Positions 21,566-32,487 of a stretch of 64,000 nt of DNA are shown one piece after another; position 1 is the stretch's first letter, and every line of letters starts with the position of its first letter. Below the pieces are notes generated by a model. It was not told the origin of the DNA. It saw nothing but the letters and a program-made list of their open reading frames with translations, and did no database searches. A program made the position numbers and the translations under genes. Origin of the DNA: Pelobates cultripes (lineage: Eukaryota > Chordata > Amphibia > Anura > Pelobatidae); assembly GCA_933207985.1 (NCBI GenBank), contig OW240917.1:120547200-120611199 (forward strand), in the 5' to 3' direction.

Positions 21566-22534
21566 TTACAGGCGATACGCCAGATCAGCCTCGAATAATG
21601 AAGTGAGGAATTGGAGTATTGCTGTCACTGGTGCTGAAACGGAATCCAAGTCCCGAGCCAGGCACCAGCCAGTCCAAGCTCTCCAAGTGGTCCCATATGA
21701 TCGTCTAGTGCCAGGGGCCCATGCGTCAGCCAGGAGGCGTCGAGTTGCATCCAACTCATTGGATATCCCAGGGACCCCGGAAATCCTCCATGCGAGTAGC
21801 AGCAATGACCCGTCCAGTAGGAGGGGGTGTCGTTGGCCCAATGGGTCCAGCAGAAGATCCTGGCAGGATGGCAGAAGTCTGGGTACATCTATCGCCAGTT
21901 CCAGGAGCTCTGGGAACCACGACTGGGTCCCCCAGAATGGGGTCAGTAGGACCAAGTCGGCCATCTGGCGTCGTACTTGGAGTAGAACCCAATGAATCAT
22001 GGCAAATGGAGGGAAGGCGTAAAGGGGTGAGCCGGTCCAGTCTTGTAGGAAGGCGTCCACTGCCTCCGCAGATGGGTCTGGGCGCCAGCTGTAGAACCAA
22101 GGTAGTTGGGCTTTGAGCCGGGAGGCGAAGAGGTCGATGGCAAAAGGTCCCCAGAGAGATGAGATAGTGGAGAACACTTCTACATACAATTTATAATCGG
22201 GGTCTGACAGATAGCGTGAGCTCCAATTCGCATGAGTGTTGTGGAGACCGGGAAGGTATTCCGCCTGGATGATCAGATTCCTGGCCAAACAATAGGCCCA
22301 GAAGTCCTTCGCCAAGCAGGCCAGAATAGCCGAATGCGTGCCGCCCATGTGATTGACATAGCGAACTGCTGAGATGTTGTCCATGCGCAGTCGAATGCAT
22401 GCACTGGCAGTCCCGTTCGCAAAGCTCCGGATCGCAAAGGAGCCGGCAAGGAGCTCCAGGGCATTGATGTGGAGACGGGATTCGGTCTCCGACCAGCGTC
22501 CCCGGTAGTCACACCGTTGCAGTGGGCACCCCAA
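21566..22534 (-). CDS. DIRS RNase H, methylase-like region and recombinase N terminus
   Basis: Single open frame of 322 codons. RNase H region: HINALELLAGSFAIRSFA at about residues 22-39 and MDNISAVRYV at about 51-60, which degrade the RNA of the hybrid. Next a block around residues 131-200 (FAIDLFASRL, AFPPFAMI, PFWGTQSWFPELL) corresponds to the region of DIRS polyproteins historically compared with DNA adenine methylases. From about residue 262 the frame enters the recombinase N-terminal helical domain (GTRRSYGTTWRAW). It overlaps the RT frame by 262 bp in another frame, so the two were originally one ORF. The assigned start is only the first Met of the broken frame. Confidence 0.8.
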   Translation of the reverse strand: MGCPLQRCDYRGRWSETESRLHINALELLAGSFAIRSFANGTASACIRLRMDNISAVRYVNHMGGTHSAILACLAKDFWAYCLARNLIIQAEYLPGLHNTHANWSSRYLSDPDYKLYVEVFSTISSLWGPFAIDLFASRLKAQLPWFYSWRPDPSAEAVDAFLQDWTGSPLYAFPPFAMIHWVLLQVRRQMADLVLLTPFWGTQSWFPELLELAIDVPRLLPSCQDLLLDPLGQRHPLLLDGSLLLLAWRISGVPGISNELDATRRLLADAWAPGTRRSYGTTWRAWTGWCLARDLDSVSAPVTAILQFLTSLFEADLAYRL

Positions 22535-23646
22535 CCGTGGAGACTTGCATCTGAATCCACTATGAATTCCGGTTGGGAACCAAAGATGGCCTTGCTATTC
22601 CAAGCGGATAGGTTGTGGATGCACCAGGTCAGCTCGTCTCGGGTTTCCGAATCCAGGGAAACCATATCTGCATATGATGCCCCGTTGTGAAGATGTGTGA
22701 TCTTCAGACGCTGGAGGGCACGATAATGGAGAGGGGCAGGAAACACCGGCCGGATTGAGGAGGCCAGTAGGCCGATGATCCATGCCAGATGACGCAGCGA
22801 CAGCTGGGGGCGCACTAGGGCGCCGCGTAGTTCTTTGCGGATGGAGCGTATTTTGGCCACAGGGAGGCTGAGAGATTCTGTTTCTGAGTCTACTGTGAAC
22901 CCGAGGAACTCCATGCGTCGGGAAGGGGTCAGGCAGGATTTTTCCCAATTGAGGAGGAAACCCAGGCGAGATAGGAGATCCATCGTCCCCTGTAGGTGTT
23001 TCAGGAGGACAGAGTGGTCCTGTGCCATGAGGAGGATGTCATCCAAATAGACTATCAGTCTTACTCCTCGACTGAGCAACCAAGCCATGGCAGGACGCAT
23101 CAATTTGTTGAAGCACCACGGAGCTGACGAGAGCCCAAAAGGGAGGCATGTGAAGCGCCAAGTGTCGCCTTTCCAGAGGAAGCGTAGTAAGTCCCTGGAT
23201 GCCTCGGTCACTGGGACTGTCAAGTATGCGTCCTTGAGGTCTAATTTTGCCATCCAGTCTCCCTGAAGGAGTAAGTCCCGCAGGAGATGAATGCCCTCCA
23301 TCTTGAAGTGGCGGTAGATCACTAGAGTGTTCAGGGCCCGGAGGTTGATAACTGGGCGCACCTTTCTTTTCTACAAGGAAGATGTTGCTGAGAACCCCTG
23401 TGGGGGACATTGGGTCCATTCTATCGCCCCCTTTGTGTGAAGAGCCGATAGCTCCTCGTCTATTAGGGCAGGGTCTGTCCCTGAAAGTACAATAGGGTGA
23501 GGGGGAGGAATATGACACGGGGTGTCGACCAACTCTATGTGAAACACCCTCACTGTGGTCAGAATCCAGGCATCTGAGGTGATGTCTAACCAGGCTTGGA
23601 GAAAAAGACGGAGTCTGCCCCCCCACACAGATATTGGAAAAAACAT
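22273..23646 (-). pseudogene. DIRS reverse transcriptase
   Basis: Polymerase of the DIRS element. The main frame (23361-22273) shows RPVINLRALN at the start, DLKDAYL at residues 41-47 (first catalytic Asp), LPFGLSSAP at 73-81, YLDD at 105-108 (catalytic pair) and FLGFTVD of the thumb side. The last part enters RNase H (VDSDASLHGWGAHCNG) before the frame is lost near 22500. The N-terminal extension (DITSDAWIL, SALHTKGAIEW) is in another frame at 23646-23371, so an indel lies near 23365. All RT catalytic residues are intact within the main frame. Confidence 0.88.
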
Positions 23647-23785
23647 GAGGTAAATGTAAGCTTACTGTAAGGGCGTCTGGAACTGGGGTTCCCTCTGAAG
23701 CCTTTGGAGCTCCATAGGCTCCCATGAGAGGGGAAGAAAGGGGACCGTTGTCTCGTCTCCTGGTAGGATACTGGTTGTAGAAGCC

Positions 23786-24534
23786 TCATCCCGATCCACG
23801 GGCGTGGTAATTAGACTGGCTGGACAGACGGTCCCTGAATCTGACGGCCCTGGTAGAGACCCATCCCTGAAATACCCTCTTCATAGAGGATTGAGCCTTG
23901 TCCAGGGCTGTAAAAGCACACACAAAGCGCCCCAGATCCTTTATAAAGGATTCTCCAAACAACAGGCCCAGGGCATCTTTGCCCGTCTCATTGAGAGCGA
24001 GGTTAGCCAACCTGGGCTCAATTTAAAGAGAATGGCTTTACGCCGCTCAATAGACAGGGAGGTGTTCACACTGCCTGCTATGCAGATCGCCCTCTGCGCC
24101 CAGCCACTGAGTTCTTCTGGGTCAACCTGCCTATTTTCGGCTCTGGCCAGTTCAGCCAGATCAAACAATTTGGCCAAAGGACCAAAAATGTCCAGGTGTT
24201 TGTCCTGGTATGATTTGAAAGCATAATCCAATCCCTTGCGGGGATTCCATCTAATTTTTGAAAGAAATTGGGACATTTTGGGATCAACAATAGGAACCTC
24301 ACAGACTTTACTGAGAATCAGGGGTTTAGGACATTCTGCCCTGAGTTTGTTGCGTGCCGCCTTGCTAAGGGGGCGCCGTACCCAGTTCTCTAGGTACTTA
24401 GCCACATGGTCCGCTGGGAGCCATTCTGCTGACCTCGGGTGATGGAGAGCATTCGGGTCAAACATAGGTTCCCCAGACGGATCCATGAAGGCAGAACCCA
24501 CGGTAGCGGGGGAGTCGCTGTGCAAGCAACTCAT
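23786..24534 (-). pseudogene. DIRS gag-like protein, partial
   Basis: The frame from the ATG at 24534 carries HHPRSAEWLPADHVAKYL and ARNKLRAECPKP, found again in the DIRS copy at 61.8 kb (HPRSAEWTPPDHIAKYC), then SIERRKAILFKLSP. After about 23960 the match continues in another frame (LLFGESFIKDLGRFV, FTALDKAQSSMKRVF), matching the copy at 31.6 kb. Lengths and order fit a DIRS gag, but the N-terminal third seen at 61273-61599 is missing. The family function is presumed nucleocapsid-like; no zinc knuckle was seen. Confidence 0.72.
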
Positions 24535-24969
24535 TACCAGCCAGACTAGCTATATCTTATTAGAGGGTAGAGATAGGGAGCTCACCAGGACCCAGACCTT
24601 CAGACAGGAAGAAGGAGCAATGGAGTCACAGACAGCCTGAGAAAGATAAGGCAAACAGAGAAAAAAAGATAAGAGCAACAGGGAAAGCTCAAGTGATAGG
24701 GATACTGATAATAATACCCTAAAGAGGTCTGGAACCCTGGGCTCAAAGGATAACACAATATAAAAATCCACAAGAGGATAAATCATGGAAACATAAAACA
24801 TATGGAAAATAAAGAAGTAAATAATGAAACTACAAGCAAAAGGGCAAATAAATGGTACAGGTAGCAACAGAGCAATAATGAGAGTAACATCAATAATGCA
24901 AACTAAATAGTATACATAACAATAAGGCAATGATAATATGGAAGAAATTAGTCATGTACTTATCTGTTT

Positions 24970-25150
24970 GGTAGCAGCAAAGAAAGAGGAATCGTGTGGG
25001 GAGGTGCTGACTATTATACTGGGACTTGGTATGGGAGTGGTCTATCACTATGGTTACCATTTTTTCTTACTGTTTGTATTCCTTGCTGCTATTGGTGGAC
25101 AGTAAAGAAAGGGTTAAGCAATATGAGCCTCCGTGTCTTGACATAAAATT
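24970..25150. repeat. DIRS right inverted terminal repeat
   Basis: Inverse complement of the left terminus (see 16109-16325). Ends near GTGTCTTGACATAAAATT, matching the right half of the internal complementary region. Between it and the gag remnant (24540-24960) there is about 400 bp without a coding frame, probably leader. Confidence 0.88.
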
Positions 25151-25261
25151 CATTGCAAGCTATTGAGAGTTCTCCCTCTTCCTGCTTCTTGGTTGCAGGA
25201 ATGAAGTATTGAGGTTTGACCTATAAAAGGAAGTGAATGGAGTCCTGGAAGAAAAATTAAT

Positions 25262-25345
25262 TCCCTTTATTATTATTATTATTAATAATTTTATTATTTT
25301 ATTATTTATATAGCGCCAGCAAATTCCATAGCGCTGTACTATGTT
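25262..25345 (-). mobile_element. L2-like LINE tail fragment with TTA repeat
   Basis: TTATTATTATTATTAATAA-type run followed by TTTATATAGCGCCAGCAAAT and AGCGCTGTAC, the complement of the L2-like 3' end at 44.1 kb. Only about 80 bp is clear. Confidence 0.65.
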
Positions 25346-25689
25346 AAAACAAGTGCTGAAGCAAAGATGAAAGAAAGTGGGGCTGAATGAGTTACCTTTT
25401 ACTTTGGATTATTTTAAATTGCAAAGCACATACTGCTGTGAAGGTATATCCTGGTCACCCACATGGCATTATGGAAGGAGGTAACACTCTCCCCTGATCC
25501 GATTTAGTGAATAATCCAATTTGTGTGGGGAATTATTATATAGGTAAACCATACTTGTTTGTTTTTTTCTGTCCCCACTATACGTCTTTCCACTTGAGAT
25601 TTATAAGGGTGATATTTTGTATTGTAGGGCAGCAAGGGTGACAGCCACCAGACAAAGTGGAAAAGTAGCATAACTGGAGGTGAGAGTGG

Positions 25690-25900
25690 AGTGTGGCTCT
25701 TTAGCAGAGCAAGAGACAGTTAAGGATAGGTATAGATAAGTTACTCTGGGAGTCCATAAGCATTTCTGAACAGATGTGTTTTGAGGACCTTTTTAAACAA
25801 TTGAAAACTAGGGGAGAGTCTGATGGGGGTGGGCAGGCTGTTCCAAAGGAAGGGAGGCGCCTGTGAGAAGTCCTGCAAGCGCACATGGCTTCTAAATCAT
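25690..25900 (-). mobile_element. Probable L2-like LINE ORF remnant
   Basis: Minus-strand content (GGAACAGCCTGCCCACCCC, then a run of Ser/Leu codons) resembles the decayed end of an L2-like ORF2. AT 25458-25500 a separate match, GGCATTATGGAAGGAGG, links to the gypsy-like LTR at 28152. Weakly supported. Confidence 0.35.
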
Positions 25901-26039
25901 GAACTGTGTAATATGTCATGTATTGTTGGGGGTCAAAAGTAGACATTACATTTTTCATCATATTTCATGAATTGTTTTATAGTAAATTATATGATATGAT
26001 GAAAATAATGGTATCTTTATAAAGACCATTTAATGGCAT

Positions 26040-26182
26040 GAAAAATGGTATATAATATGCATGGGTACAGTAAATGAGTAAGAGGAAAATTACAGCTAAA
26101 CACAAACATTGCAGAAATGTAAAAACAGCTCTGGTCCCAAACGGTAAGAAAATTGAAAAGCAGTCTGGTCACTAAGGGGTTA
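26040..26182. mobile_element. Right-end fragment of the piggyBac-like family
   Basis: Matches 11690-11839: GAAAATTACAGCTAAACACA, then a diverged stretch and AGTCTGGTCACTAAGGGGTT ending in TTAA. No left end nearby. Confidence 0.65.
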
Positions 26183-26197
26183 AACATAGACTTTGAT

Positions 26198-26199
26198 AT

Positions 26200-26231
<32 letters not shown>
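26198..26231. repeat. (TA)n microsatellite
   Basis: Run of TA/GATA dinucleotides, about 32 bp. Confidence 0.9.
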
Positions 26232-26232
<1 letters not shown>

Positions 26233-26330
26233 GATATATTTAATTTGCATATTTTAATATATTTTTGTAAACTGGATTTTATGCGGTATAATTTATGTAA
26301 GTATTTATTGTTTTATAGATGCATAATAAA

Positions 26331-26786
26331 TTAAAGGACCACTATAGTGCCAGGAAAACATACTCTTTTTCCTGGCACTATAGTGTCCTGAGGGTGTCCC
26401 CACCCTCAGGGCCCCCCTCCCGCCAGGCTCTAGGGTGGGGAAGGGGTTAAACTTACCTATTTCTCCAGTGCCGGGCAGGGAGCTCTCCTCCTCCTCTCCG
26501 CCACCTCTCGTCCTCCTCGGCTGACTGCGCATGCGCGGCAAGAGCTGCGTGCGCATTCATCCAGTCTCATAGGAAAGCATTATCAATGCTTTCCTATGGA
26601 CGCTGGCGTCTTCTCTCTGTGATTTTCACAGTGAGACAGCCACTAGAGGCTGGATTAACCCTAATATAAACATAGCAGTTTCAGAGAAACTTTTTTATAG
26701 AAAAAAAGGGTTAAACCTAGCTGGACCTGGCACCCAGACCACTTCATTAAGTTGAAGTGGTCTGGGTGCCTATAGTGGTCCTTTAA
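26331..26786. mobile_element. T2/Kolobok-like MITE (TTAA duplication)
   Basis: Ends TTAAAGGACCACTATAGTGC and CTATAGTGGTCCTTTAA, TTAA at both borders (26331-26334 and 26783-26786). The start fits the TTAAAGGRR-type terminus described for T2 MITEs of Xenopus to within a base. It contains a subterminal hairpin (GCCAGGAAAACATA / TTTTTCCTGGC). No transposase. Confidence 0.72.
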
Positions 26787-27540
26787 GGGGATTTGTCTTT
26801 TTGTCTAATATATTAAGGGGACTTGTCTTTTTTCTGCCTTTTATGCTCAATGTTACCTATATTGGCATTATGGACTATGAACATTGGAACATCTTAAATG
26901 GCCGCACAATCGGCATAATGGATGTTTAAGAACTTTGAGACCTGATATGTTGTGAAGCAGCATACGGGTAGGCGTTCCTTTACTTTGAATATGCAAACAA
27001 CACACAGAGAACAATGTTGGTCGCAGGCTGCTTGGGACGCATGGAGGAAACCAACATGGTTGCTGGAATGCAGCGGATTATACCGCTGTGTGCGCTTTAC
27101 CTCAGAGCTGTATATAAGCTCTCACAAATGTGAGTTTTCCATCTTTATCTTTTACTACGTCTTAATTTGAGTCTGACATACTGCACCATTGGTTGTCCGT
27201 CTTTTTTCTCTTCCATATAAAGAGGACCCACTATTGTATTCGAAGAATCAACCACCTTACCAGCCTTCCACAAAGACTATTCGTAAGGACACACTATCTG
27301 GACTTTTTTATTTTGTTTTCTGTTTTTATTTGGTTTTTATTTGGTTTTTACTTGGCGCAGCCCTTTTTACTGTTATTTTTATTTATCTTGTTTTAAGGGT
27401 ATCTTGAGGGATTCCCCTTTAAGGGTCGCTGCCTTAAGTCGATCAGCGCTGTCTCATCCATTTACCACTATCAGTGCTCTTCAAGTGCCACTCTCCAAAC
27501 TAACCTTGAGGTTTCGTCTCCCAAAAAATTTCTGAATCGA
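26787..27540. other. Unassigned; possible decayed Penelope-like terminus
   Basis: No coding frame. At about 26943-26976 the plus strand reads CTGATATGTTGTGAAGCAGC then ATACGGGTAGGCG, which could be a heavily decayed hammerhead (core boxes altered) with a stem TGTTG/CAGCA. Downstream DNA is T-rich with no RT or endonuclease motif. Confidence 0.3.
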
Positions 27541-28140
27541 AAAGAGTTATGATATAGGAGATAGGGAATTATTGGCCTTAGTACTGGCTCTTAAAGAATG
27601 GCGATACGTATTGCAAGGTTCTCTTACTCCTATTACTATACTGACAGATAACAAGAACCTGTCCTATATTAGAGATTTACAGCAAGCCAAGATTGTTGAT
27701 CCCTATTCTTTTGTTGGCTCAATTTTGTGTTAACCTATAGGCTGGATACAAAAAAAAACAAGGCAGATGCTGTCTCACAGCAGTTTAGAATTCAAGTACC
27801 AAGAGAGACAATTCTCTTTTCTCTCTTCCATTATCCCCACTCAACACATCATAGCCACACCCCACATACTACCATTCATTTATAGTCAGGGCCATTAATA
27901 ATAGAACAAACACCTCATGATACATTTTATGTTTCTCCAGAACATCAAGAAGCCATAATCACCTTCTACCTTGCAAGGCTGATGGCCACCCAGGACCTGC
28001 AACTAGTTTCTGGTGGCCTTCCTTCAAAAAAGATGTCAAAAAATTTGTATTGGCTTGTGAAGGATATGTCAAAACTAAAGTTCCCCATGCATTGCCTTGT
28101 GATTTGTTACAACCCTTTAAAATGACCAACTAAACCTTTG
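27541..28140 (+). pseudogene. Ty3/gypsy RNase H and integrase zinc-binding remnant
   Basis: The plus strand encodes [18 protein letters not shown], then [10 protein letters not shown], the core of Ty3/gypsy RNase H, followed after a decayed stretch by RLDTKKNKADAVSQQF, the usual end of that domain. From about 27920 a further stretch encodes PSFKKDVKKFVLACEGYVKT and KVPHALPC, matching the integrase zinc-binding region just before the DDE core. Frames shift several times and the RT, protease and integrase core are absent. Relic of an autonomous LTR retrotransposon; not the same as the pol-less family at 53 kb as far as can be seen. Confidence 0.78.
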
Positions 28141-28151
28141 GCAAGCATACC

Positions 28152-28485
28152 TGTGGAAGGCATTATGGAAGGAGGCAGTTCTCTCCCCTGTTGCTCCAAT
28201 CGGGGGCATGGCTGTAAGCCTAATGAGCTACAGTATAAATAATTTGCTTCTATGCCCTCTTGTGGTTCCTTGTTGGTCCAAATAGCAAGTTTATATATTC
28301 CTGTCTTTTCTGGTTATTGACTCGACTATTAGTTACTCTACTTTCTGGTATCCTTGACCTGGAGTTTGTTTCACAAGTTCCTGCTAAACAGCTCCCTAAT
28401 ATCTGGCTTATTTCTTCACCATTCTCTAATCCAAAGACATAAAGCCTGGTCACTCTAAGGACCAGTAATACATTATATTGTAACA
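28152..28485 (+). repeat. Putative LTR next to the gypsy relic
   Basis: Bounded by TGTGGAAGGC and ATTGTAACA, with a CAGTATAAATAA box about a third of the way in, as in a core promoter. Follows the integrase relic in the same orientation, where a 3' LTR would lie. No polypurine tract or target duplication seen, so tentative. Confidence 0.4.
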
Positions 28486-28837
28486 TCTTGGGGTTCATAT
28501 TATACAATATCGTAACATTTTAACACAACTATATATGTTGTTGAAGGGATGGTCATATTATTGTGCTCTAGTTTTTAGAATACATTTTTTATGGAAATGA
28601 GAGGTATGCTGCTACATATTGGTATTGTGGTTAATTCATTAAATTTTACAAAGGCAAGGGAATTGAAAATTTGAGATCAAAATAGCCACAGTGAAAAATC
28701 TCTAGATTAGCAATTTTCCTGGGTTTGAGCCTTTTATCTAAAATGTAAAATTCTGTGTGATTGCCATCATGTCCTGTAATCACAGTAATGTCAAATACTG
28801 CTTGATTAAACCTCACATTATTAAGGTATTTACTAGA
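28486..28837. other. Unassigned DNA
   Basis: AT-rich, no feature seen. Confidence 0.3.
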
Positions 28838-29045
28838 ATTAGTATCTCACAAAAGTCAGTACACTCCTCACATTTCTGTAAATATTTTATTATATCGTTT
28901 CATGTGACAACACTGAAGAAATTACATTCTGCTACAATGTAAATTAGTAAGTGTACAGCCTGTTTAACAGTGTAAATTTGCTGTCCCCTCAAAATAACTC
29001 AGCACACAGCCATTAATGTCTAAACCGTTGGCAACAAAAGTGAGT
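28838..29045. mobile_element. Tc1/mariner-like DNA transposon terminus
   Basis: Contains TAGTATCTCACAAAAGTCAG, TTCATGTGACAACACTGAAG and CCCCTCAAAATAACTCAGCA through GGCAACAAAAGTGAGTAC, a sequence I recognise from Tc1-like elements widespread in frogs and fishes. Only the end is present; no transposase. Confidence 0.7.
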
Positions 29046-30689
29046 ACAGACGCTCCTTACCTCTACATTGCACCAGACCCTCCGCTACTCAAATTGGGAG
29101 TCCCACTGCTTCCCCTCTTTTGGACAGGAGGGAGTTATCCCGGTCCTCACAGAAGAGGTTATACTGGGAGCAAGGAATGCATTTTCCTGATGGCCACAGT
29201 GGACTCTTTGAAGATGCAGTATAGCCTACCAATGGATGAAGGCTTAGCAACCTTTAGAACACATATTGGGGGATATTGTCCTAGAGCCCCGACCATAAAC
29301 AGCAGGTTATTAAATCTCAAGAGAGACAGAGAGATCAGTGTGGAGGAGGATCCGAGAGGCCTGTGCCAGACAAAAATGACACATGCAAGGGTGTGCATGC
29401 AAAGCAAGGCATACCTGGGTGAAGAGCCATCTGAGGAAAGCCCTCAACACACAGCCCATGCCTGGGGAGGATACAGCAAAGAAGCCCGATTCATCTCGGG
29501 TCCTGCTGCAGACCCACTGAAGGGTACTGTCTGCTGGGTCCACGGAGGAATGGTGTTGGCTCCTAATGGTGCTTAGAGATGGCATTGACACTTTAAAGAG
29601 TGTGTATGACTTGCATGCTTGGATGACTCCCATGAGAATACCTTGTGCTTACCTAGCTTGTGCAGTGGCTGATTAAATTGCATTCTTGGGTGTGCTGGAT
29701 GGACACTGAGCCCTCTGATAGTGTTTAAATAGTGTTTACAAACCAATTTCTTTTTATGCTTAGGCTGACACACAGCCAGTGCTACTATATTAGCACTGTG
29801 CTACTTATGTCTTTCACAAGCTAAAATGTGCAAAACTATCACTATGTGAAATCTACAATATTCATCACCTCTATTGCTGATCTAAACTATTGTGATAGCT
29901 TGTTGCGTGTTATGCCATTGCACAACAAAAATAATTTTAAAATAAAGACATGTAAAATGGCAGAAGTAACAATGATTATCCTTAAAAAACACATAATTAG
30001 ATATAGTATAATTACTGAGAAAAAATAAGTATATGTCAAACATTAAATTGCAGTATAATGCAATTTAAATAGCAGTTCCCATGTTAAATGCATATCAAGA
30101 AGGTTAGCATACAACAAGCCATTCTATTACTCAAGAAAACACCAACCGCTATGAAATATTCCCAGTGTATATTTAGTAGTAGTTCAATCAAAAAGCACTG
30201 CTATCAGATATTCCCACTGTATAGAATAGCAGTACGGTGATGTGATTATAATGATCTCTTTCCTGGACACAGACCTAAGTGTAGAGCATAAACAATATGA
30301 AGCTTGATACATAAGATTATATACAATACCTAAAAGAATGAAATAGAGGGCAGCAATCCATGAAACCTTGCCTCAGGTTTCATGAAGCATGATTGTATAT
30401 AAATAGTTTCACCGTTGTGTATTATGTCCTGTACGCAGTTATGTTGGAAACATAAAATCAAAGCTTTGTTTAGAACACAGAATAATGGAAAAATGTAAGG
30501 TACATTCCAAACTACAGTGTATTTAATTAATTACCACATCTCACGGAGCAAGGTTTACCCTGAAATCTTTAACTAATTCCTGTTGATTTCAAAACCAATA
30601 TGATGTAATAGTGCTTTTAATGATGGCTCAAACTCTGTAAGAGTTATTCCCTAAAGAGAGATTTGCTGTGAATTCAAAGCGAATATCTA
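29046..30689. other. Unassigned DNA
   Basis: A 186-codon frame (29016-29576) starts inside the Tc1 end and has no recognisable domain, so it is not called a gene. The rest is AT-rich with only short frames. No repeat end identified. Confidence 0.35.
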
Positions 30690-31494
30690 ATTTTATTAAA
30701 GACCCAGAGGCTCCTATTATTATGCTGCACTCTTTCTTTAATACCCTCAGCAGCAAAGAATACATTATTGAAGAAAAATAAACATTTGAACCAGGTATAA
30801 CATCATAGTGACAATGTCCGCCTAGTAACATGACCATCCAATCAGTGACATCCTTCTCCTATAGTAGGCGGAGCATCGATGACCATTTCAGCTTTCTTTG
30901 CTGCTACCCTCAGATAAGTAGACCTCTCACAGTTCTCCGACTGTGGAATCCTTCAATGCTTATTCTATTTGATATACTAATTGTACTTAAATTGTATTTA
31001 ATTGTTTCTTTATGCTAATACTAGATTGCACTATATAGTAGTCCGTAATAGTAACCTGTATTCCTGGGTACCTTTTATTTGTACTGATGAGATTGTACCT
31101 TTAAATTAATTTTCACCTCTATTGTAGATTTAAATACATTTTCAATGTTCCTCTATTCTCCTCAACCTGTCATGACTTGACCCTTCATTCTGGGTGCCCT
31201 GATATATAGGGACTTTACAGGTCCTGGTGGTCATTTCACAAGTATCCGTTTTTAATTTTCGGGCATTTGCCCTCACCGTGCATGCGCGCCCATTCAGGGA
31301 CGCCCCCAGCGACCATCTTCTGGTCCAGCTGTATGCCGCGGTCGGATTTAATTCTGACCGCGCATTCAGCCACACAACACCTCTCTCTCCCCTTGCGGTG
31401 GTGTACCTGATACGTACCGTGATCGGCGGTCATCTCGATCATTTGTTAAGTCGCTTTTAACGATCAGCTTTCAACTGCGGCCTTAGATTGCCTC

Positions 31495-31780
31495 ATTATT
31501 AGAGGTTGGATTCAGAGGGTGATATGCCTCATAGGCAATGCCAATATGGCTCTTGCTACAGAGCGTCGTAAATCTATCCTAATTAAAATAGAACCCAAAC
31601 TTGTAAACATGGCAATTACTGAGCCAGGAGCCCAAGCAAAAGGGTATCTTTTTGGAGAGTATTTTGTGAAAGACCTGGGCTCTTATGTCCAAACATTCAC
31701 GGCCTTAGACAAGGCACAATCAAATCTAAAAAGGTTGTTCCACCCAAAGGTTTTTGCTGGGGCCGGCTGAGCAAGGGGCC
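31495..31780 (+). pseudogene. DIRS gag-like C-terminal fragment
   Basis: Open frame 31519-31770 encodes MALATERRKSILIKIEPKLV, then FGEYFVKDLGSYVQTFTALD and KAQSNLKRLF. These match the gag-like remnant of the first DIRS (SIERRKAILFKLSP; FGESFIKDLG; FTALDKAQSSMKRVF). The N-terminal HPRSAEW block is absent. Length is about a third of the gag seen at 61.3-62.4 kb. Presumed nucleocapsid role only by position in the element. Confidence 0.7.
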
Positions 31781-31910
31781 GTCTGTCCGGCAGAGTCAAT
31801 AGAGGTTCACGCCCGAACCGAGGCTCCTATACGGGGAGACCCCCCTTTCCCCGACCAGAGGTCCGCTCCGACCTTCTTCCCCCAACGAGGCAGACCTTGG
31901 GTGTCGAGAG

Positions 31911-32487
31911 GTGCACGAGGCACTTCTTCCGGAAGACGTCCTTACGGTAAGCTACCTTTCTCAATTTTCTTCACATGTGCCGATATGGGGCAGACTCACA
32001 CATTTTTACCATGTCTGGGCTCTCATTACATCAGATGCCTGGATACTCAGGGCTGTCCACTGGTACCTAATAGACTTTGTATCCCTACCCACCCAACTCT
32101 CCCCACCCAGGGAGATTGTTTTTTCCCTATTAGACACGACCCTCGTCTCCGAGGAAGTTCGAGACTTGGCACTCAAAGGTGCTATTCAAGAAATCCTGAT
32201 GCATACCTCAGGTTTTGTGAGCAACCTATTTATTGTCCCAAAAAAGGGGGCGGATCCCGCCCAGTTATCAATCCCAAACACTTAAATACCTACGTAAGAT
32301 GGAAGGCATTCATTGTCTACGAGATTTGCTCCAGCCAGCAGACTGGATAGTCAAACTCGATCGAAGAGACGCTTACCTCACGCTACCCATTGCACAGGTG
32401 CACCAAGAGTTCCTGCAATTCACATGGCAAGGAAGGAAATGGCGGTTCTGCTGCCTTCCCTTCAGTCTCTCTTCTGCACCTTGGTGC
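31911..32487 (+). pseudogene. DIRS reverse transcriptase, N-terminal fragment
   Basis: Two frames. 31911-32285 holds the N-terminal extension (LITSDAWILRAVHWYLIDFV, DLALKGAIQEI, FVSNLFIVPKKG). From 32233 the other frame gives MEGIHCLRDLLQPADWIVKL, RRDAYLTLPIA and LPFSLSSAPW. The first catalytic Asp region (DRRDAYL) is present. The YLDD box is not, because the element ends right after SSAPW. An indel near 32265 separates the frames. Same subfamily as the copy at 22-23 kb. Confidence 0.8.

Larger units (their letters stand above)
16109..25150 (-). mobile_element. DIRS-type tyrosine-recombinase retrotransposon (minus strand), interrupted
   Basis: Has the DIRS layout on the minus strand: inverted terminal repeat (24970-25150), gag-like remnant, RT, RNase H and the adjoining methylase-like region, tyrosine recombinase, internal complementary region (20733-20822), then the other inverted terminal repeat (16109-16325). 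DIRS elements copy by reverse transcription, form a circular intermediate and integrate through a tyrosine recombinase rather than a DDE integrase. Removing the inserted LTR element (16412-20322) leaves about 5.1 kb, a usual DIRS size. Several frameshifts make this copy dead. The left edge (about 16109-16112) and right edge (about 25150) are inferred from the internal complementary region. Confidence 0.9.
30690..32487 (+). mobile_element. Second DIRS-type element (plus strand), 3'-truncated
   Basis: Begins with a terminal repeat related to the other two DIRS copies (30690-30920: CCCAGAGGCTCC, CTCTTTCTTTAATACCCTCA, GCAGCAAAGAATAC, CTTTCTTTGCTGCTACC). Then gag C-terminal and RT remnants follow in order. 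It stops abruptly after SSAPW of the RT, where a minisatellite begins. The gag N-terminal part, the rest of pol, the recombinase and the right terminus are missing. Confidence 0.82.

Noticed and set aside
21306..21995. 229-codon plus-strand ORF
   Set aside because: Antisense shadow of the DIRS RNase H and recombinase region; no independent motif.
29016..29576. 186-codon plus-strand ORF as a possible host exon
   Set aside because: Its ATG lies inside the Tc1-like end, composition is unremarkable and I recognise no domain. Left as unassigned.
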